NCBI GenBank assembly: GCA_902778275.1
Contig: CACYXE010000001.1
Coordinates: 223,062-287,061 of the forward strand
Direction of reading: 5' to 3'
Source of the DNA: Oscillospiraceae bacterium
Lineage (GTDB): Bacteria; Bacillota; Clostridia; Oscillospirales; Oscillospiraceae
Length of the DNA: 64,000 nt
Positions 51,115 to 61,422 of the stretch are shown here, one piece after another (the first letter of the stretch is position 1; each line of letters starts with the position of its first letter). The notes under the pieces were generated by a model, which did no database searches, had not been told where the DNA came from, and was given only the letters and a program-made list of their open reading frames with translations. The position numbers and the translations under genes are program-made.

Positions 51115-53346
51115 TTACAGCAGGCCTTTCCAGTACTTCAGGTGAAGTTTGTTCAATGGCTTGAGCTGCGAATAGAGACTATGTATCGCATCTTCCAGAA
51201 GGATCAGATTTTCATCGATCTCCTCTTCTGTTATTTCATGATTGCTGAAGCGCGCCTTTTCCGCTGTGATCTCAATCTGCTCAGGGATAGCAGCGCCCAG
51301 CTTCCTGATATAGACCGCAGAACGATAAACAGCAACAGCCGCCTTGCGGCGATCCTCCTGATGATAGGCACGCTTGAGAATAGCTCTGGCTGTGAGCCGC
51401 CACAGGGGAAGGATCGACACAAGCAGGATCGGGATCAGAAGAAGCAAGATCCTGTTTCTTGCAGTCTTATTGTCCTTGTTCTGTTTGCCGTCAGAGGTGT
51501 TTGCACCGGGAACGATCCCGACCGGCAGCTGTTCCGAGCCGGGCGTCTCTGTTTCATTTCCCCCTGCGGGTTCCGTAGAAGGTGCTTCGCTGCCCTCGAC
51601 GGGAGCATCGGAAAGCACATCACCCGGAGTTTCTGTTTTCTCCAGGCTCATATCGCCATCTGTACAACTTGAAAGATCCCTGGCATCGTTTTGCCCCGTG
51701 ACCTCGACAGGGAGCCAGCCCAAACCATCAGCATAGACCTCTACCCAGGCATGCGCATCCGCAGCGCTTACCTCAACTTCATCGCCGCTCCGCGCGTCCA
51801 GCAGATACCCCAAGGTGACTCTGGCGGGAATGCCCAGAGATCGATAAAGGACCGCAGCCGCGGTGGCAAAATGGATGCAGTAGCCGCGGTGGGCTTCCGT
51901 CAGAAACCATACCGCATAATCATTGCTGGGGTATGGCTCCGTCAGGAGGTCATATGTTCCGGCGTTTTGTACATATTTTGCGACCTTCTGAACAATATCA
52001 GGGTCATTGGCATCCAGGCCGGCTGCATTGCTAAGCTGTCTCATAACAGAGGCAGTTTCGTCAGGAAGGCGGGTATAGTATTGATGGGCAAAAGCCCTGT
52101 AATCACGTTCGCGGCTTTCATATTCTCCGGGGATGGCTAAATGCATGAGATCGCCCGGATAGCTGAAATAGAGGACCTCTTGCTGCCCAGGCCCATCTTC
52201 CATCAGAAAACTGTCGGAAGCATCCTCCCTTAAGCAGTAATAGGGAACGCAGGAGTAGGGCAACGTTGTTTTTACCTGGAGGATCATGCTGTGTCGCTGG
52301 GTGTCGCTCTGATCCTCGATCGCCAGTGCCGTGAGAGGGAGGGAACTTGCGGTTGGCGGATCATCCGAGATCTGCCAGGCGGTACCAGAATAATCCCCAT
52401 ATGAGCTCATGCGCAGATACACGGTCCCATCGGTATCAGCCCTGGCACTCAGCACCGGGTCATCCAGAGCGGCGAAGTCAAAGCTCCGTGTAAGGTCCAT
52501 AGGACCTGCGGCGGATCCCCAGCCGTTTAAGAGAGACGGTTCCAAGGGGCCGCTGTTGGCCCCTGATTGGTCCGACACGATCCCAAACTCCGAATATGAA
52601 TCGTCAGTCCCGGCGCTGTTTCCGAACCAGCGAGATAAAAGAACGGAGATACGGTCAACCTGCTGGCTGAGCAAAATATCCCGCTCGTTGATTTCATACC
52701 GGGCCGGATCATAGATGAGCAGCAGGACACAGAGCAGGATGGTCACGGGAAGGACAGCCGAGAAAAGAGTGCGCCCGGTCCCGCTGTCCTCCATATAGCT
52801 GCTGCCGGTGACCAGCAGTAAAATGACAAAAAGGACGTAAGAGAGCATTATGGGGGAGGAGGGGGTGCCGTTGACGGAAAGACACGCACACATGATCGGC
52901 AGACTTCCCAAGAGGGAGAGCGGGATCCTTCCCCAGCGGGAAGTAAGCGAAGCAGCAATATAGGAAGCCAGAAGAAAGGCAAGAAAAACCAAGAGCAAAG
53001 AATGAGATTCCACCGCGCTGTTAAAGGTGTAACTGCTGCCGGGCGCGTAAAAATGCTCATAATACACGCCTGTGATCCTGTCAAACAGATCCACAAGCTG
53101 TACGGAGGGGTTGGCGTCGTAGCTTCGATAGGCTGCATACAAGGCAAGCGCCGACAAGGGCATGCCGATTAGAAGACCGTTGCGAAAGCACGCCGCGAAC
53201 CATACGAGCGCCCCGAGACCTGCGACCCAGAAGAACAGGGACGGATCAACTTTACAATCCAGCGTTTCGGCAATCAAATAGATCTGCGGGAATACACCCA
53301 GGTAGAGAAGCAGCAGGGCGCCGGCTTTGTTCAGGGTCCTGTTCAT
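51115..53346 (-). CDS. Membrane-anchored transglutaminase-like protein (TgpA-like)
   Basis: A 743-residue protein. The first 230 residues hold about six to seven membrane segments; a long external region follows with the transglutaminase core. The catalytic Cys is in HRGYCIHFATAAAVLYRSLG (around residue 485-490) and the His in AADAHAWVEVY, followed by the conserved LGWLPVEVTG. A Pro/Thr/Glu-rich stretch, another membrane helix (about 630-650) and a cytoplasmic DUF4129-like tail end the protein. In the MoxR-DUF58-TgpA arrangement these proteins act at the envelope, probably on peptides or wall proteins. It starts in the DUF58 stop (ATGA). Confidence 0.88.
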   Translation of the reverse strand: MNRTLNKAGALLLLYLGVFPQIYLIAETLDCKVDPSLFFWVAGLGALVWFAACFRNGLLIGMPLSALALYAAYRSYDANPSVQLVDLFDRITGVYYEHFYAPGSSYTFNSAVESHSLLLVFLAFLLASYIAASLTSRWGRIPLSLLGSLPIMCACLSVNGTPSSPIMLSYVLFVILLLVTGSSYMEDSGTGRTLFSAVLPVTILLCVLLLIYDPARYEINERDILLSQQVDRISVLLSRWFGNSAGTDDSYSEFGIVSDQSGANSGPLEPSLLNGWGSAAGPMDLTRSFDFAALDDPVLSARADTDGTVYLRMSSYGDYSGTAWQISDDPPTASSLPLTALAIEDQSDTQRHSMILQVKTTLPYSCVPYYCLREDASDSFLMEDGPGQQEVLYFSYPGDLMHLAIPGEYESRERDYRAFAHQYYTRLPDETASVMRQLSNAAGLDANDPDIVQKVAKYVQNAGTYDLLTEPYPSNDYAVWFLTEAHRGYCIHFATAAAVLYRSLGIPARVTLGYLLDARSGDEVEVSAADAHAWVEVYADGLGWLPVEVTGQNDARDLSSCTDGDMSLEKTETPGDVLSDAPVEGSEAPSTEPAGGNETETPGSEQLPVGIVPGANTSDGKQNKDNKTARNRILLLLIPILLVSILPLWRLTARAILKRAYHQEDRRKAAVAVYRSAVYIRKLGAAIPEQIEITAEKARFSNHEITEEEIDENLILLEDAIHSLYSQLKPLNKLHLKYWKGLL

Positions 53347-54287
53347 GCCACATGCACCTCCCCGGAGGTGATGAGAAATACACAGCGGGCATTGGCCGCA
53401 TCATAGGAACAAGGTTCCACGATCGGTGTATTGAGAATGCCGCAAAGGGCGCGGATCGTGTCCGTCTGATTCCCAACGGAATACTGTCGGTCGGCAACGA
53501 TCGTATGGGGGACCTCCAAATCACACAGAGCCTGAGAGAGCCAATGCAGGACTTCAAGACCCCTGTCGTTGGCCCCGACGCGGGCCAGGACCACATACAC
53601 GTCCTGGTTTTCCCGCACCAGGGGCTCACGCACGATAACATCATCCATTTTTGAGCTGAGCTTCCAATGGATGCTGTTGACGGTGTCACCGGGACGGTAT
53701 TGCCGCAGATCGTGTTCTTCGGAGTACCCGCCGCCGTATTTTGGCTTGAGTCGAGCAGGCGTCTGCAGGGCGGCATCAACATGGATAGGGGCATCCGGTT
53801 CCCTGGCCTCCGGCAGGACTGTGCAATAGCAATCTTCCGGGCATACGCGCTTAAGTGCGAAAATCCCCAGCACATCCCTGCAATCAAATCGGGTAACGCG
53901 ACAGCACAAGGTCCCGGACAGATCTGTTGGCAGGGGAATGGTTTTTTCCCCGGAACAGACACTGTGAAAAACGTGTGATTCTTTGCTCTTTTCTTCGGCG
54001 AACAGGTTAATAATCTCCACCTGAACTTTTACACTGCCGATGGGGAAATATCGGGATACTTTGAAGACAAGCTGCAAATCCGTATTGGAACCCCGGGCAC
54101 AGTAGGGGACTGCCTCCAAAGCAAGCTTTGCTGACAGCATGACGGGCAGAGAGAGAAGCAGGAGAAGGATAGGAACGAAGATCACCGCTGCCAGAAGATA
54201 AGCTCCAAACCAGCCTAAATAACTGAGCTTGAACAGGTAGGCAAAAAACACGGCGATCATGTAATAAAGAAAATGAACAGTAAGCAT
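53343..54287 (-). CDS. DUF58 domain protein
   Basis: A 314-residue protein with two N-terminal membrane helices (about 1-45) and the DUF58 von Willebrand-like core. The diagnostic DLRQYRPGDTVNSIHWKLSSK is present, with the following MIDAS-like acidic region. It usually works with a MoxR ATPase that remodels it. ATG 54287 is only one base after the moxR stop, and its own stop overlaps the transglutaminase start, so the three are tightly coupled. No clear ribosome site, consistent with coupling. Confidence 0.88.
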   Translation of the reverse strand: MLTVHFLYYMIAVFFAYLFKLSYLGWFGAYLLAAVIFVPILLLLLSLPVMLSAKLALEAVPYCARGSNTDLQLVFKVSRYFPIGSVKVQVEIINLFAEEKSKESHVFHSVCSGEKTIPLPTDLSGTLCCRVTRFDCRDVLGIFALKRVCPEDCYCTVLPEAREPDAPIHVDAALQTPARLKPKYGGGYSEEHDLRQYRPGDTVNSIHWKLSSKMDDVIVREPLVRENQDVYVVLARVGANDRGLEVLHWLSQALCDLEVPHTIVADRQYSVGNQTDTIRALCGILNTPIVEPCSYDAANARCVFLITSGEVHVA

Positions 54288-54288
54288 T

Positions 54289-55233
54289 TTATTTGATGGA
54301 AGGGGCTTTGACCGACATGAAGATTTCAGACAATGCGTCTTTCTTGGCACGATCTCCGAGCAGCTCCTGCTTCCAGATCAAGCGATGTTCGATGCAGTCG
54401 TTGAAAACGAAACGAACGTCTCGGGGAAGCACATAATCCCTGCCTTGAATCCAGGCTGTGGCTTTGGCCAGAGACGTGAGCGCCAGGGACGCGCGGGGAC
54501 TTGCCCCCTGGAGAACGCGGGAATCAGAGCGGGTCTTTTCGCACAGGGAGACGATATAGTCAATGATCTCTTCTTTGATAAAGACTTTTTCCACCTCTCT
54601 GCGGATCTGCAGAAGTCCTTCCCGGTCGACCACCTGCTGCACAGTCTCGGTCGTGACGCCGCTCTGCTTGCGGCGAATCATCTCCATTTCATCTTCGTGA
54701 GCGGGATAGCCCATGGAAAGCCGCATCATAAAACGGTCCATCTGGGAATCGGGCAGCATCTGGGTCCCTTTTGCGCCGGTGGGATTCTGCGTCGCGATCA
54801 CGATAAAGGGCTGGGGGACCGGATAGGTCTTTCCATCTACGGTCACTTCGCCCTCTTCCATCGCCTGCAGAAGCGCAGACTGTGTACGGCTTGTGGCGCG
54901 GTTCAGCTCGTCGGCCAGAAAAAGATTGCAGAGGACCGCCCCTTTCTGATAGTTCATGGTGCCGGTATTCTTATCATAGATCGAGTAGCCTGTGATATCG
55001 GAGGGAAGTACATCGGGAGTAAACTGAACACGGTTGTAGGCTAGCCCAAGCGCCCTGGACATGGCAACGGCCATCGTTGTTTTTCCAACGCCGGGGATGT
55101 CTTCCATCAAAATATGCCCTCCCGCGATGACGGCAAGCAGGATCTTGATCATAGTTTCATCCTTGCCCACAATCACCTTGCTGACCTCTCGCACGATCAG
55201 CCGCGCGTTTCCAATGGAATTGATCGAACTCAT
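54289..55233 (-). CDS. MoxR-family AAA+ ATPase
   Basis: A 314-residue cytoplasmic AAA+ protein. Walker A is GVGKTTMA, Walker B LFLADELNRA, sensor 1 IATQNPTG, and sensor 2 in the C-terminal SPRASLALTSLAKATAW. MoxR proteins are thought to act as chaperones in assembling VWA-domain complexes. It leads the operon with DUF58 and transglutaminase genes. ATG 55233 has CGGAGG eight bases upstream; a start ten codons earlier lacks a site. Confidence 0.93.
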   Translation of the reverse strand: MSSINSIGNARLIVREVSKVIVGKDETMIKILLAVIAGGHILMEDIPGVGKTTMAVAMSRALGLAYNRVQFTPDVLPSDITGYSIYDKNTGTMNYQKGAVLCNLFLADELNRATSRTQSALLQAMEEGEVTVDGKTYPVPQPFIVIATQNPTGAKGTQMLPDSQMDRFMMRLSMGYPAHEDEMEMIRRKQSGVTTETVQQVVDREGLLQIRREVEKVFIKEEIIDYIVSLCEKTRSDSRVLQGASPRASLALTSLAKATAWIQGRDYVLPRDVRFVFNDCIEHRLIWKQELLGDRAKKDALSEIFMSVKAPSIK

Positions 55234-55265
55234 AGTGTTCCTCCGATCACAAAGCTGTTTCAATA

Positions 55266-55294
55266 ATTATATCATGCCGGATACTTCGAAACAA
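55266..55294 (-). promoter_or_regulatory. Promoter candidate for the moxR operon
   Basis: Minus strand TTGTTT (55289-55294), 17-base spacer, TATAAT (55266-55271) preceded by TGA, an extended -10. It lies 33 bases upstream of the moxR start. Confidence 0.65.
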
Positions 55295-55350
55295 GAATCT
55301 TAATAAGAATTAAGAACTGCTCCAAGCGCTTCCCCATGACGGTCTCCGTC

Positions 55351-55379
55351 TTGTGATTTGCTTTGGAACATGATATAAT
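55351..55379 (+). promoter_or_regulatory. Promoter candidate for uvrB
   Basis: TTGTGA at 55351-55356, 17-base spacer, TATAAT at 55374-55379 (TGATATAAT, extended -10), 30 bases before the ATG. No LexA-type palindrome (GAAC-N4-GTTC) is visible. Confidence 0.7.
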
Positions 55380-55408
55380 ATCTTAATTAAACCAGTAGAG
55401 GAGCAGTT

Positions 55409-57373
55409 ATGGACCATTTTAAGCTTGTCTCAGACTATCGGCCGACCGGCGATCAACCGGAGGCGATCGACAGTCTGGTAACCGCAATTGAAAACGGGAT
55501 CGATGAACAGGTGCTTCTCGGAGTCACGGGCTCCGGAAAGACTTTTACGATGGCCAATGTGATTGCCAGATTGAATCGTCCGACCCTGGTCCTTGCCCAT
55601 AACAAGACGCTGGCCGCGCAGTTGTGCAGCGAGTTCAAGGAATTTTTCCCGGAAAATGCAGTTGAGTATTTTGTATCCTATTATGATTACTATCAGCCGG
55701 AAGCTTACATCCCTCATACGGATACGTTCATTGAAAAAGACTGCTCCATCAACGATGAGATCGAGCGGCTCCGGCACAGTGCCACATCCAGTCTTTTTGA
55801 ACGGCGTGACGTGATCGTAGTATCATCCGTTTCCTGCATCTACGGTCTTGGCGACCCGATCGATTACGCCAATATGGTGATCTCGCTCCGTCCCGGGCAG
55901 GTGCGGGATTTCGATGAACTGCTGCGCAAGCTGGTCGAGATCCGCTATGAAAGAAATGATATCGCCTTTGAGCGCAATATGTTCCGTGTGAGAGGAGATA
56001 CCGTTGAGATCTTCCCGGCCTATTCCAATGACAAGGCCATCCGGGTGGAATTCTTCGGCGACGAGGTGGACCGGATCAGCGAGATCAATGTCGTGACCGG
56101 GACTGCGACTCGCTATTTGAACCACACTGCCATCTATCCTGCCAGCCACTACGTGACGACGAAAGATAAAATGGCGGCTGCGATCGAACGTATCAGGACA
56201 GAGTGCGACGAGCGCGTTCGCTATTTCGAGGAAAACAACAAATTGATCGAAGCGCAGCGGATCCGCCAACGTACGGATTATGATATCGAGATGATGCAGG
56301 AACTGGGGTACTGCTCCGGGATCGAGAATTATTCCCGCGTCATCTCCAACCGCGCCCCAGGCAGTCCGCCGATGACGCTGCTGGACTATTTCCCAAAGGA
56401 CTTTCTTTTGTTTGTGGATGAAAGCCATGTTACGCTGCCTCAGGTGCGCGCAATGTACCGGGGAGATCGGGCAAGGAAAGAGTCGCTGGTTAATTTCGGC
56501 TTCCGTCTGCCGTCGGCATTCGATAACCGGCCTCTTAAATTTGATGAATTTACGGAGCGTATCCATCAAAGAGTCTATGTCTCCGCCACACCGGGTGAAT
56601 ATGAGCGCGAAAGAGCGGGACAGGTCGTTGAGCAGATCATCCGTCCGACAGGTCTGCTGGATCCGGAGATCTTTGTTCGTCCCATAGAGGGGCAGATCGA
56701 CGATTTGATCGGTGAGATCCATGCCAAGATCGAAAAAAATCAGCGCACGCTGGTGACTACTCTTACAAAGAAAATGGCAGAGGATCTTTCTGAGTATTTG
56801 GGCAATGCCGGGATCCGCTGCCGCTATATGCACCATGACATCGGCACGATCGAAAGGATGGAGATCATCCGTGATCTGCGCTTGGGCGAGTTTGATGTAC
56901 TGGTAGGGATCAATCTGCTGCGTGAAGGTCTGGATATTCCGGAGGTAGGCCTTGTGGCGATCCTGGACGCGGATAAGGAGGGCTTTCTGCGCAGTGAGAC
57001 CAGCTTGATCCAAACCGTAGGCCGGGCGGCACGAAATGCGGACAGCATGGTCATCATGTATGCCGATACCGTAACGCCTTCCATGCGGGCCTGTATCAAT
57101 GAGACCAACCGCCGCCGGGCTAAGCAGCAGGCCTACAACGAGGCGAATCATATCGTCCCCAGGACGATCGTCAAGAGTGTTCGCGATCTGATCGAGATCT
57201 CCACGGATACGGCTTCTGTAAGCCGCTCTGACGGCGTCAAGATGACGGAGCGGGAACGGCGGGAATTGATCCAGCAGCTTGAAACGAAGATGCGGAAAGC
57301 CGCGCAGATGCTCGAGTATGAGATCGCGGCGCAGCTTCGTGATGAGATCATACGCCTGCGCGGCGTAAAGTGA
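55409..57373 (+). CDS. uvrB: Excinuclease ABC subunit B
   Basis: A 654-residue DNA-damage verification helicase. Walker A is [12 protein letters not shown], the beta-hairpin region [25 protein letters not shown]-like DESHVTLPQ, helicase motifs V-VI in [14 protein letters not shown] and QTVGRAARN, and the UvrC-binding UVR domain at the end ([13 protein letters not shown]). The length fits the family. Start after GAGGAG. polA follows after 10 bases; uvrA is not in the window. Confidence 0.96.
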   Translation: MDHFKLVSDYRPTGDQPEAIDSLVTAIENGIDEQVLLGVTGSGKTFTMANVIARLNRPTLVLAHNKTLAAQLCSEFKEFFPENAVEYFVSYYDYYQPEAYIPHTDTFIEKDCSINDEIERLRHSATSSLFERRDVIVVSSVSCIYGLGDPIDYANMVISLRPGQVRDFDELLRKLVEIRYERNDIAFERNMFRVRGDTVEIFPAYSNDKAIRVEFFGDEVDRISEINVVTGTATRYLNHTAIYPASHYVTTKDKMAAAIERIRTECDERVRYFEENNKLIEAQRIRQRTDYDIEMMQELGYCSGIENYSRVISNRAPGSPPMTLLDYFPKDFLLFVDESHVTLPQVRAMYRGDRARKESLVNFGFRLPSAFDNRPLKFDEFTERIHQRVYVSATPGEYERERAGQVVEQIIRPTGLLDPEIFVRPIEGQIDDLIGEIHAKIEKNQRTLVTTLTKKMAEDLSEYLGNAGIRCRYMHHDIGTIERMEIIRDLRLGEFDVLVGINLLREGLDIPEVGLVAILDADKEGFLRSETSLIQTVGRAARNADSMVIMYADTVTPSMRACINETNRRRAKQQAYNEANHIVPRTIVKSVRDLIEISTDTASVSRSDGVKMTERERRELIQQLETKMRKAAQMLEYEIAAQLRDEIIRLRGVK

Positions 57374-57383
57374 GGGAACTTCC

Positions 57384-59939
57384 ATGAAATTGATGATTCT
57401 GGATGGCAACAGCATTGTAAATCGTGCGTTTTTCGGCGTGCGTCCCTTAAATGCGCCCGATGGGACGCCGACCAATGCGATCTATGGATTCGTTGCCATT
57501 CTGCAGCGTCTGCTGGACGAGCAAAAGCCGGATGCACTATGTGTGAGCTTTGATCTGAAAGCGCCTACGTTTCGCCATAAAAGCTACGCTTTATATAAGG
57601 CGCAGCGCAAGGGGATGCCGGAGGACCTGGCTGTCCAGATGCCGATACTCAAAGGGCTTTTGGATGACATGGGTATTCGCCGTTATGAAATGGAAGGCTA
57701 TGAAGCCGACGATATACTGGGGACTGCTGCTGCTGTCTGCGAGCGCGAGGGTTGGAACTGTGTGATCGTGACAGGGGATAAGGACAGTCTTCAGCTGGTG
57801 ACCGAGCAGACCAGCGTGTGCAATGTGAAGACCCGTATGGGGCAGACCGAAACCGTCCAGTATACACCGGAACGCTTCTGTGAAGAATATGGCTTCGAGC
57901 CGATCCATATGGTGGATCTGAAAGCGCTGATGGGCGATTCCTCCGATAATATTCCGGGCGTACCGGGTATCGGAGAGAAAACCGCTATGGATCTGATCCG
58001 CCGGTATAAAACAATAGACGCTATTTACGGTGACCTGGACGCGCTGGATATCAAGCCCGGCGTGCGCAACAAGCTCGCAGCCGGTGAGGACAGCGCTCGT
58101 ATGTCCTATTGGCTTGCGACCATTGCGAAAGACGTCCCCCTGGATTTTGTGCCGGAAGAAAATCGTTGGGATCATAACTATACACCCGCATTATACGGGA
58201 CCATGAAGCGTCTGGGTTTTCAAAAGTTTATTGAGCGCTGGGGACTGGAGCCAGCTCAAGAGAACCTGCAGATCGACACGCCGGTCTGTGAGCAATTGGA
58301 TGTTCTGGATGCTGAGGGGATCTCAAACCTGCACAAGGTGATTTCAGAGGCAGATTGCATCTCTGTTTATCCCGAGGATGGACTCGACCGGATCTCCGTC
58401 TGTGACGGAACAAAAGTTTATACGGTTGCCTGGGCCAACTGCGGAGAGGAGTATAATGCCTTTCTGCGCTTTCTTTTCAGTGATCAAGTCCAAAAAATCG
58501 GGCACAACATTAAAGATCTTATGGCCCTGCTGCTCAAAGAGGGACTTTCAACGGACGGCTTCCAGTTCGACACCGCTTTGGCAGCCTATCTGCTCGATGC
58601 GACGAGCAGCGACTACGGACTGGAACGGATCAGTATGCGGTATCTGGGAAGAGAACTCCACGGCGCGAGCGCGATCCATGCGCTGTATGAGCCTTTGACG
58701 GAAAAATTGCGGGAAAATGATATGGAGACACTTTATCGCTCCATTGAACTTCCGTTATGTGTATGCCTGGCAGAGATGGAGCAGGCGGGGTTTTACGTGG
58801 ATCGAAAGGCCCTGTATTCTTTTGGTGAAAGCCTCAATACCGGGATCGCGGAACTGCAGGCGAGGATCTGGGAGTATGCCGGGAAGGAATTCAATATCAA
58901 CTCTCCCAAGCAGCTGGGCGAAGTGCTTTTCGATCAATTGATGCTTCCGTCCGGAAAGAAGACGAAAACCGGGTGGAGCACCAATGCGGATGTGTTGGAG
59001 AAACTCCGGGGAAAGCATCCTATTGTGGACGACATCCTGGAATACCGTATGCTCACCAAATTAAAATCCACCTATGCTGACGGACTGCTGAAGGTGATTT
59101 CTGAAGACGGCCGTATCCATACCAGCTTCCAGATGACAGTTACAGCAACCGGCCGGCTTTCTTCCACGGAGCCCAATCTGCAGAATATCCCGGTCCGCAA
59201 GAAACTGGGCGCGCAGATCCGAACCATGTTCGTAGCGGCTCCGGGCATGACGCTTGTAGATGCAGACTACAGCCAAATCGAACTGCGGCTGCTTGCGCAT
59301 ATCTCCGGAGACGAAAACATGCGCGATGCTTTCCTCAGCGGGGAAGACTTCCACGCGGTCACAGCCTCCAAGGTATTCAACGTTCCTTTGGACGAGGTAG
59401 ACTCTTCACTTCGCAGCCGCGCGAAGGCTGTGAACTTTGGCATTGTTTACGGCATTTCCGCTTTTTCGCTGGCTCAGGACATCGGTGTCTGGCCAAACGA
59501 GGCAAAGGCTTATATGGAAGCTTACCTGGAGAAATACCATGGCGTACGCGACTACATGAAGAACATTGTGGAGCAGGCCAAGGAACAGGGCTACGTCTCC
59601 ACGCTTTATGGGCGGCGGAGGGAGCTCCCGGAATTGAAGAGTACGAACTTCAATACCCGCTCCTTTGGAGAACGAGTCGCGCTGAACATGCCCATCCAGG
59701 GTACAGCGGCGGATATCATTAAGCTGGCTATGGTCCACGTATTCCAGCGCTTGAAGGCAGAAGGACTCCGGTCACGGCTGATCCTTCAGGTCCACGATGA
59801 ACTGATCGTAGAATGCGCCGAAGAGGAAGCCGATCATGTTTGCGAAATACTGAAATATGAGATGGAGCATGCAGCAGAACTGGCGGTCCCTTTGACAGTC
59901 GAAGTACACAAGGGGCACAGTTGGGCGGAGGCCCATTGA
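57384..59939 (+). CDS. polA: DNA polymerase I
   Basis: An 851-residue repair polymerase. The 5'-3' exonuclease (FLAP) domain has YEADDILGT and GDSSDNIPGVPGIGEKTA. The central 3'-5' exonuclease domain has lost its catalytic DxE (the aligned strand reads ISVYPEDG), so proofreading is absent, as in Bacillus and Taq enzymes. Polymerase motifs A DADYSQIELR, B (O-helix) RSRAKAVNFGIVYG and C VHDELIVE are intact. GTGAGGG ahead of the ATG. Co-transcribed with uvrB; rimI starts right after its stop. Confidence 0.96.
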   Translation: MKLMILDGNSIVNRAFFGVRPLNAPDGTPTNAIYGFVAILQRLLDEQKPDALCVSFDLKAPTFRHKSYALYKAQRKGMPEDLAVQMPILKGLLDDMGIRRYEMEGYEADDILGTAAAVCEREGWNCVIVTGDKDSLQLVTEQTSVCNVKTRMGQTETVQYTPERFCEEYGFEPIHMVDLKALMGDSSDNIPGVPGIGEKTAMDLIRRYKTIDAIYGDLDALDIKPGVRNKLAAGEDSARMSYWLATIAKDVPLDFVPEENRWDHNYTPALYGTMKRLGFQKFIERWGLEPAQENLQIDTPVCEQLDVLDAEGISNLHKVISEADCISVYPEDGLDRISVCDGTKVYTVAWANCGEEYNAFLRFLFSDQVQKIGHNIKDLMALLLKEGLSTDGFQFDTALAAYLLDATSSDYGLERISMRYLGRELHGASAIHALYEPLTEKLRENDMETLYRSIELPLCVCLAEMEQAGFYVDRKALYSFGESLNTGIAELQARIWEYAGKEFNINSPKQLGEVLFDQLMLPSGKKTKTGWSTNADVLEKLRGKHPIVDDILEYRMLTKLKSTYADGLLKVISEDGRIHTSFQMTVTATGRLSSTEPNLQNIPVRKKLGAQIRTMFVAAPGMTLVDADYSQIELRLLAHISGDENMRDAFLSGEDFHAVTASKVFNVPLDEVDSSLRSRAKAVNFGIVYGISAFSLAQDIGVWPNEAKAYMEAYLEKYHGVRDYMKNIVEQAKEQGYVSTLYGRRRELPELKSTNFNTRSFGERVALNMPIQGTAADIIKLAMVHVFQRLKAEGLRSRLILQVHDELIVECAEEEADHVCEILKYEMEHAAELAVPLTVEVHKGHSWAEAH

Positions 59940-59940
59940 G

Positions 59941-60399
59941 ATGGGGTATCAAATCACAGACGCAAAAGAAAAACACCTGGAGGATCTGGAACGCCTTGAA
60001 AACAGTTGTTTTTCCTGTCCCTGGACGCGAGAGCAGCTGCTGATGGAGTATCCGGACGACCGGCATGTTTTTCTTGTAGCGGAAAACGAAATGGGAAGCG
60101 CCGTCGCCTATGCAGGTATGATGCACGTACTCGATGAGGGCTATATTTCCAATGTTGCAGTCGACCGCAATTACAGAAGACAGGGGATCGCTGATATGCT
60201 GATCGACGCCGTTCTTGAGCGGGCGGAAGCTCTGCTGCTCTCTTTCGTGACACTGGAGGTCCGGGAAAGCAACACTGCTGCGAAAGCGCTGTATGCAAAG
60301 CACGCATTTGCTGAGGTGGGCAGAAGAAAGAACTATTACGAGCGACCCAGGGAGGATGCGATTTTGATGACTACTTTTTTTAAGAGAGGTCAAGTATGA
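59941..60399 (+). CDS. rimI: Ribosomal protein alanine N-acetyltransferase RimI
   Basis: A 152-residue GNAT acetyltransferase. It shows CFSCPWTREQL at the N-terminus, the acetyl-CoA loop SNVAVDRNYRRQGIADML (RRQGI), and the C-terminal LEVRESNTAAKALYAKHAF typical of RimI. It may acetylate the ribosomal protein S18. It starts one base after polA and overlaps tsaD by four bases (ATGA), the conserved rimI-tsaD pairing. Confidence 0.92.
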   Translation: MGYQITDAKEKHLEDLERLENSCFSCPWTREQLLMEYPDDRHVFLVAENEMGSAVAYAGMMHVLDEGYISNVAVDRNYRRQGIADMLIDAVLERAEALLLSFVTLEVRESNTAAKALYAKHAFAEVGRRKNYYERPREDAILMTTFFKRGQV

Positions 60400-61397
60400 A
60401 GATCCTTGCGTTTGAATCTACTTGTGATGAGACCGCTGTAGCTGTCGTAGAGGACGGCAGAAGGGTCCTGACGGATCAGATTTTTTCCCAGGCCGACCTG
60501 CATGCGGTATACGGCGGCGTCGTGCCTGAGATCGCCTCTCGCTGTCACGTGGAGTCCATCTCCATCCTGGCGGAAAAGGCCGTGCAGGATGCGGGAATCG
60601 GCAAAGACGAGATAGACGCAGTAGCGGTATCCTATGCCCCGGGCCTGATCGGAGCGGTGCTGGTCGGCGTCAATTTTGCCAAATCCTGCGCGCTGGCTCT
60701 GAATGTTCCGCTGATCCCAGTACATCATATCCGAGGCCATATAGCGGCCAACTACCTGGCGTATCCCGATCTGGAACCGCCTTTCCTATGCCTTGCGATC
60801 TCCGGCGGAAACACTTTGCTTGTTGATGTCAGGACCTATACGGATATGAAAATCCTGGGCGCCACAAGAGACGACGCAGCAGGGGAGTGCTTTGATAAAA
60901 CCGCCAGAGTCCTCGGCCTCCCGTATCCCGGCGGGAAACCCATCGATGAACTGTCTCAGGGAGGAGACGATTGCAAATATCGTTTTCCGCTGGCACATGT
61001 TGCTGGCAATCCGTATGATATGAGTTTTTCAGGACTGAAAACCGCCGTCATCAATCTGGTCCACAATGCTGAACAAAAAGGGGAGGAGATCGACCGTCCG
61101 GCGCTGGCCGCATCTTTCACAAAAGCGGTTAGTGACAGCCTTGTACCCCGTACCATGCAGGCAGCCAGAGAACTGGGCTATTCGAAAATCGTTGTTGCCG
61201 GCGGCGTTGCTGCCAATTCCCGCATCCGCGCCGATTTTCAAAAAACAGCCGAAGCCGGGGGATATCAACTCTATATTCCTCCCCTGCGTTTGTGCGGCGA
61301 TAACGGGGCCATGATCGGAGCCCAGGCATATTATGAATATCTTGCCGGGGCACGAGCCGGCAGTGATCTAAATGCATATGCCACAATGGACCTATAA
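60396..61397 (+). CDS. tsaD: tRNA N6-adenosine threonylcarbamoyltransferase
   Basis: A 333-residue Kae1/TsaD protein. FESTCDETAVAVV opens it, followed by VPEIASRCHVE, HHIRGHIAAN (metal His pair), ISGGNTLLV, and GGVAANSRIR with D--NGAMIGA at the end. It transfers the threonylcarbamoyl group made by TsaC onto A37 of tRNAs reading ANN codons. TsaC is encoded 20 kb earlier as a CoaE fusion; TsaB and TsaE are not in the window. AAGAGAGGT precedes the start. Confidence 0.96.
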   Translation: MKILAFESTCDETAVAVVEDGRRVLTDQIFSQADLHAVYGGVVPEIASRCHVESISILAEKAVQDAGIGKDEIDAVAVSYAPGLIGAVLVGVNFAKSCALALNVPLIPVHHIRGHIAANYLAYPDLEPPFLCLAISGGNTLLVDVRTYTDMKILGATRDDAAGECFDKTARVLGLPYPGGKPIDELSQGGDDCKYRFPLAHVAGNPYDMSFSGLKTAVINLVHNAEQKGEEIDRPALAASFTKAVSDSLVPRTMQAARELGYSKIVVAGGVAANSRIRADFQKTAEAGGYQLYIPPLRLCGDNGAMIGAQAYYEYLAGARAGSDLNAYATMDL

Positions 61398-61422
61398 GCA
61401 AGAGAATTGATGGAGTATAAAA

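Noticed and set aside
55320-55408. LexA/SOS box ahead of uvrB
   Set aside because: Only half-site-like GAAC is present; no GAAC-N4-GTTC palindrome.
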